Assembly (NCBI GenBank): GCA_017861215.1
Contig: JAGFXN010000100.1
Coordinates: forward strand, 1-6,403
Origin: Deltaproteobacteria bacterium
GTDB lineage: Bacteria > Desulfobacterota > Desulfuromonadia > Geobacterales > DSM-12255
Direction of reading: 5' to 3'
Length of the DNA: 6,403 nt
This document shows, piece after piece, positions 6,006 through 6,403 of this stretch. Both the position numbers and the translations under genes were made by a program. How positions within the stretch are numbered: position 1 is the first letter of the stretch; the number at the start of each line of letters is the position of its first letter. The notes below the pieces were generated by a model that searched no databases, was not told where the DNA came from, and was given only the letters and a program-made list of their open reading frames with translations.

Positions 6006-6403
6006 CAGTTCATCTCCAGAGTAAGAGTCGCCAGCCGCTCCAGTGTTTCCTCAGCAAAGTCGAGCCCCCATCTGGTGCGCCATTTACGGGCCGAGCGTGC
6101 CAGGCGATTGAAATTTCGCGCTGCAATGTCTTTGCCGCCAGGGAAGGAAACACGGTCCACATCCAGCACATACGGGACGATATCCGGTCCATGGGCGGCA
6201 ATGTAAATGTTTTTCAGGTTCAGATCAGCATGCCATGCGCCGGCCTTGACAAGGTTTTTCAGTAGAGTCGCCACTCCGGTCAACATGGCTTCACGCCCGG
6301 TCGAATCCGCCTTGAGCCACATTTCAGGGAAATCACCCCCTGCCGGAAGTCGCCGCGTCACCACGTCACAGCGTACAAGATTCATGAAAGCCGGATACAG
6401 TGC
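6005..6403 (-). CDS. KdkA-like LPS kinase, C-terminal part (runs off the right edge)
   Basis: The frame is open to base 6403, so only the C-terminal 132 residues are visible; an internal ATG at 6383-6385 is not a likely start because the N-lobe with the ATP lysine is missing. Visible features, numbered from the first visible codon: VVTRRLPAG (14-22), a hinge-region segment typical of KdkA-type kinases, catalytic loop AWHADLNLKNIYI (56-68; H58, D60, N65) and metal-binding LDVDRVSFPGG (79-89; D80). The HADLN pattern resembles KdkA of Haemophilus-type LPS, which phosphorylates Kdo O-4. The tail NFNRLARSARKWRTRWG is also in the style of that family. It is the first visible gene of the minus-strand unit and its stop overlaps the glycosyltransferase start (TGATG). 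Kdo kinase is the best guess; a heptose kinase is possible. Confidence 0.8.
   Translation of the reverse strand, partial: ALYPAFMNLVRCDVVTRRLPAGGDFPEMWLKADSTGREAMLTGVATLLKNLVKAGAWHADLNLKNIYIAAHGPDIVPYVLDVDRVSFPGGKDIAARNFNRLARSARKWRTRWGLDFAEETLERLATLTLEMN

Noticed and set aside
1..6403. CRISPR array, insertion sequence, tRNA, phage or toxin-antitoxin content
   Set aside because: I looked for direct repeats, transposase motifs, terminal inverted repeats and cloverleaf-like segments and saw none; the gene content is consistently LPS biosynthesis.

Overview
The window holds part of a lipid A / lipopolysaccharide (LPS) inner-core biosynthesis locus from a Gram-negative bacterium. The DNA is moderately GC-rich and the genes are packed tightly. 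Protein style (WaaA, LpxK, GT9 transferase, several small LPS kinases) suggests a proteobacterium or relative. My impression from family resemblance is a Geobacter/Desulfuromonadales-like organism, but no taxonomic marker is present and this is only an inference.

Plus strand, 2-4102: the 3' part of lpxK (lipid A 4'-kinase), a 55-residue Trm112/UPF0434-type zinc-ribbon protein, waaA/kdtA (Kdo transferase, GT30), a WaaP/KdkA-like LPS core kinase, and a SAM-dependent methyltransferase with its own N-terminal Trm112-like zinc domain. Spacing is short throughout except for a 137-base stretch between waaA and the preferred start of the kinase. The order follows the pathway: LpxK completes lipid IVA, WaaA adds Kdo, and the kinase and methyltransferase presumably decorate the inner core.

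Minus strand, 6403-4147: the 3' part of a KdkA-like kinase, a GT9 heptosyltransferase-family glycosyltransferase and a third LPS kinase-family protein. They are joined by 1-base (TGATG) and 4-base (ATGA) stop/start overlaps, so translation is probably coupled. This unit runs head-on into the plus-strand unit, with only 44 bases between the two stop codons.

The most unusual content is three different kinase-fold proteins of the LPS kinase superfamily within about 4 kb, and a Trm112-fused methyltransferase of unknown substrate sitting among LPS genes that also include a free-standing Trm112-like protein. I see no mobile elements, CRISPR arrays, tRNA/rRNA genes or long repeats. Promoters for both units are probably outside the window. 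No gene-free stretch exceeds 300 bases.
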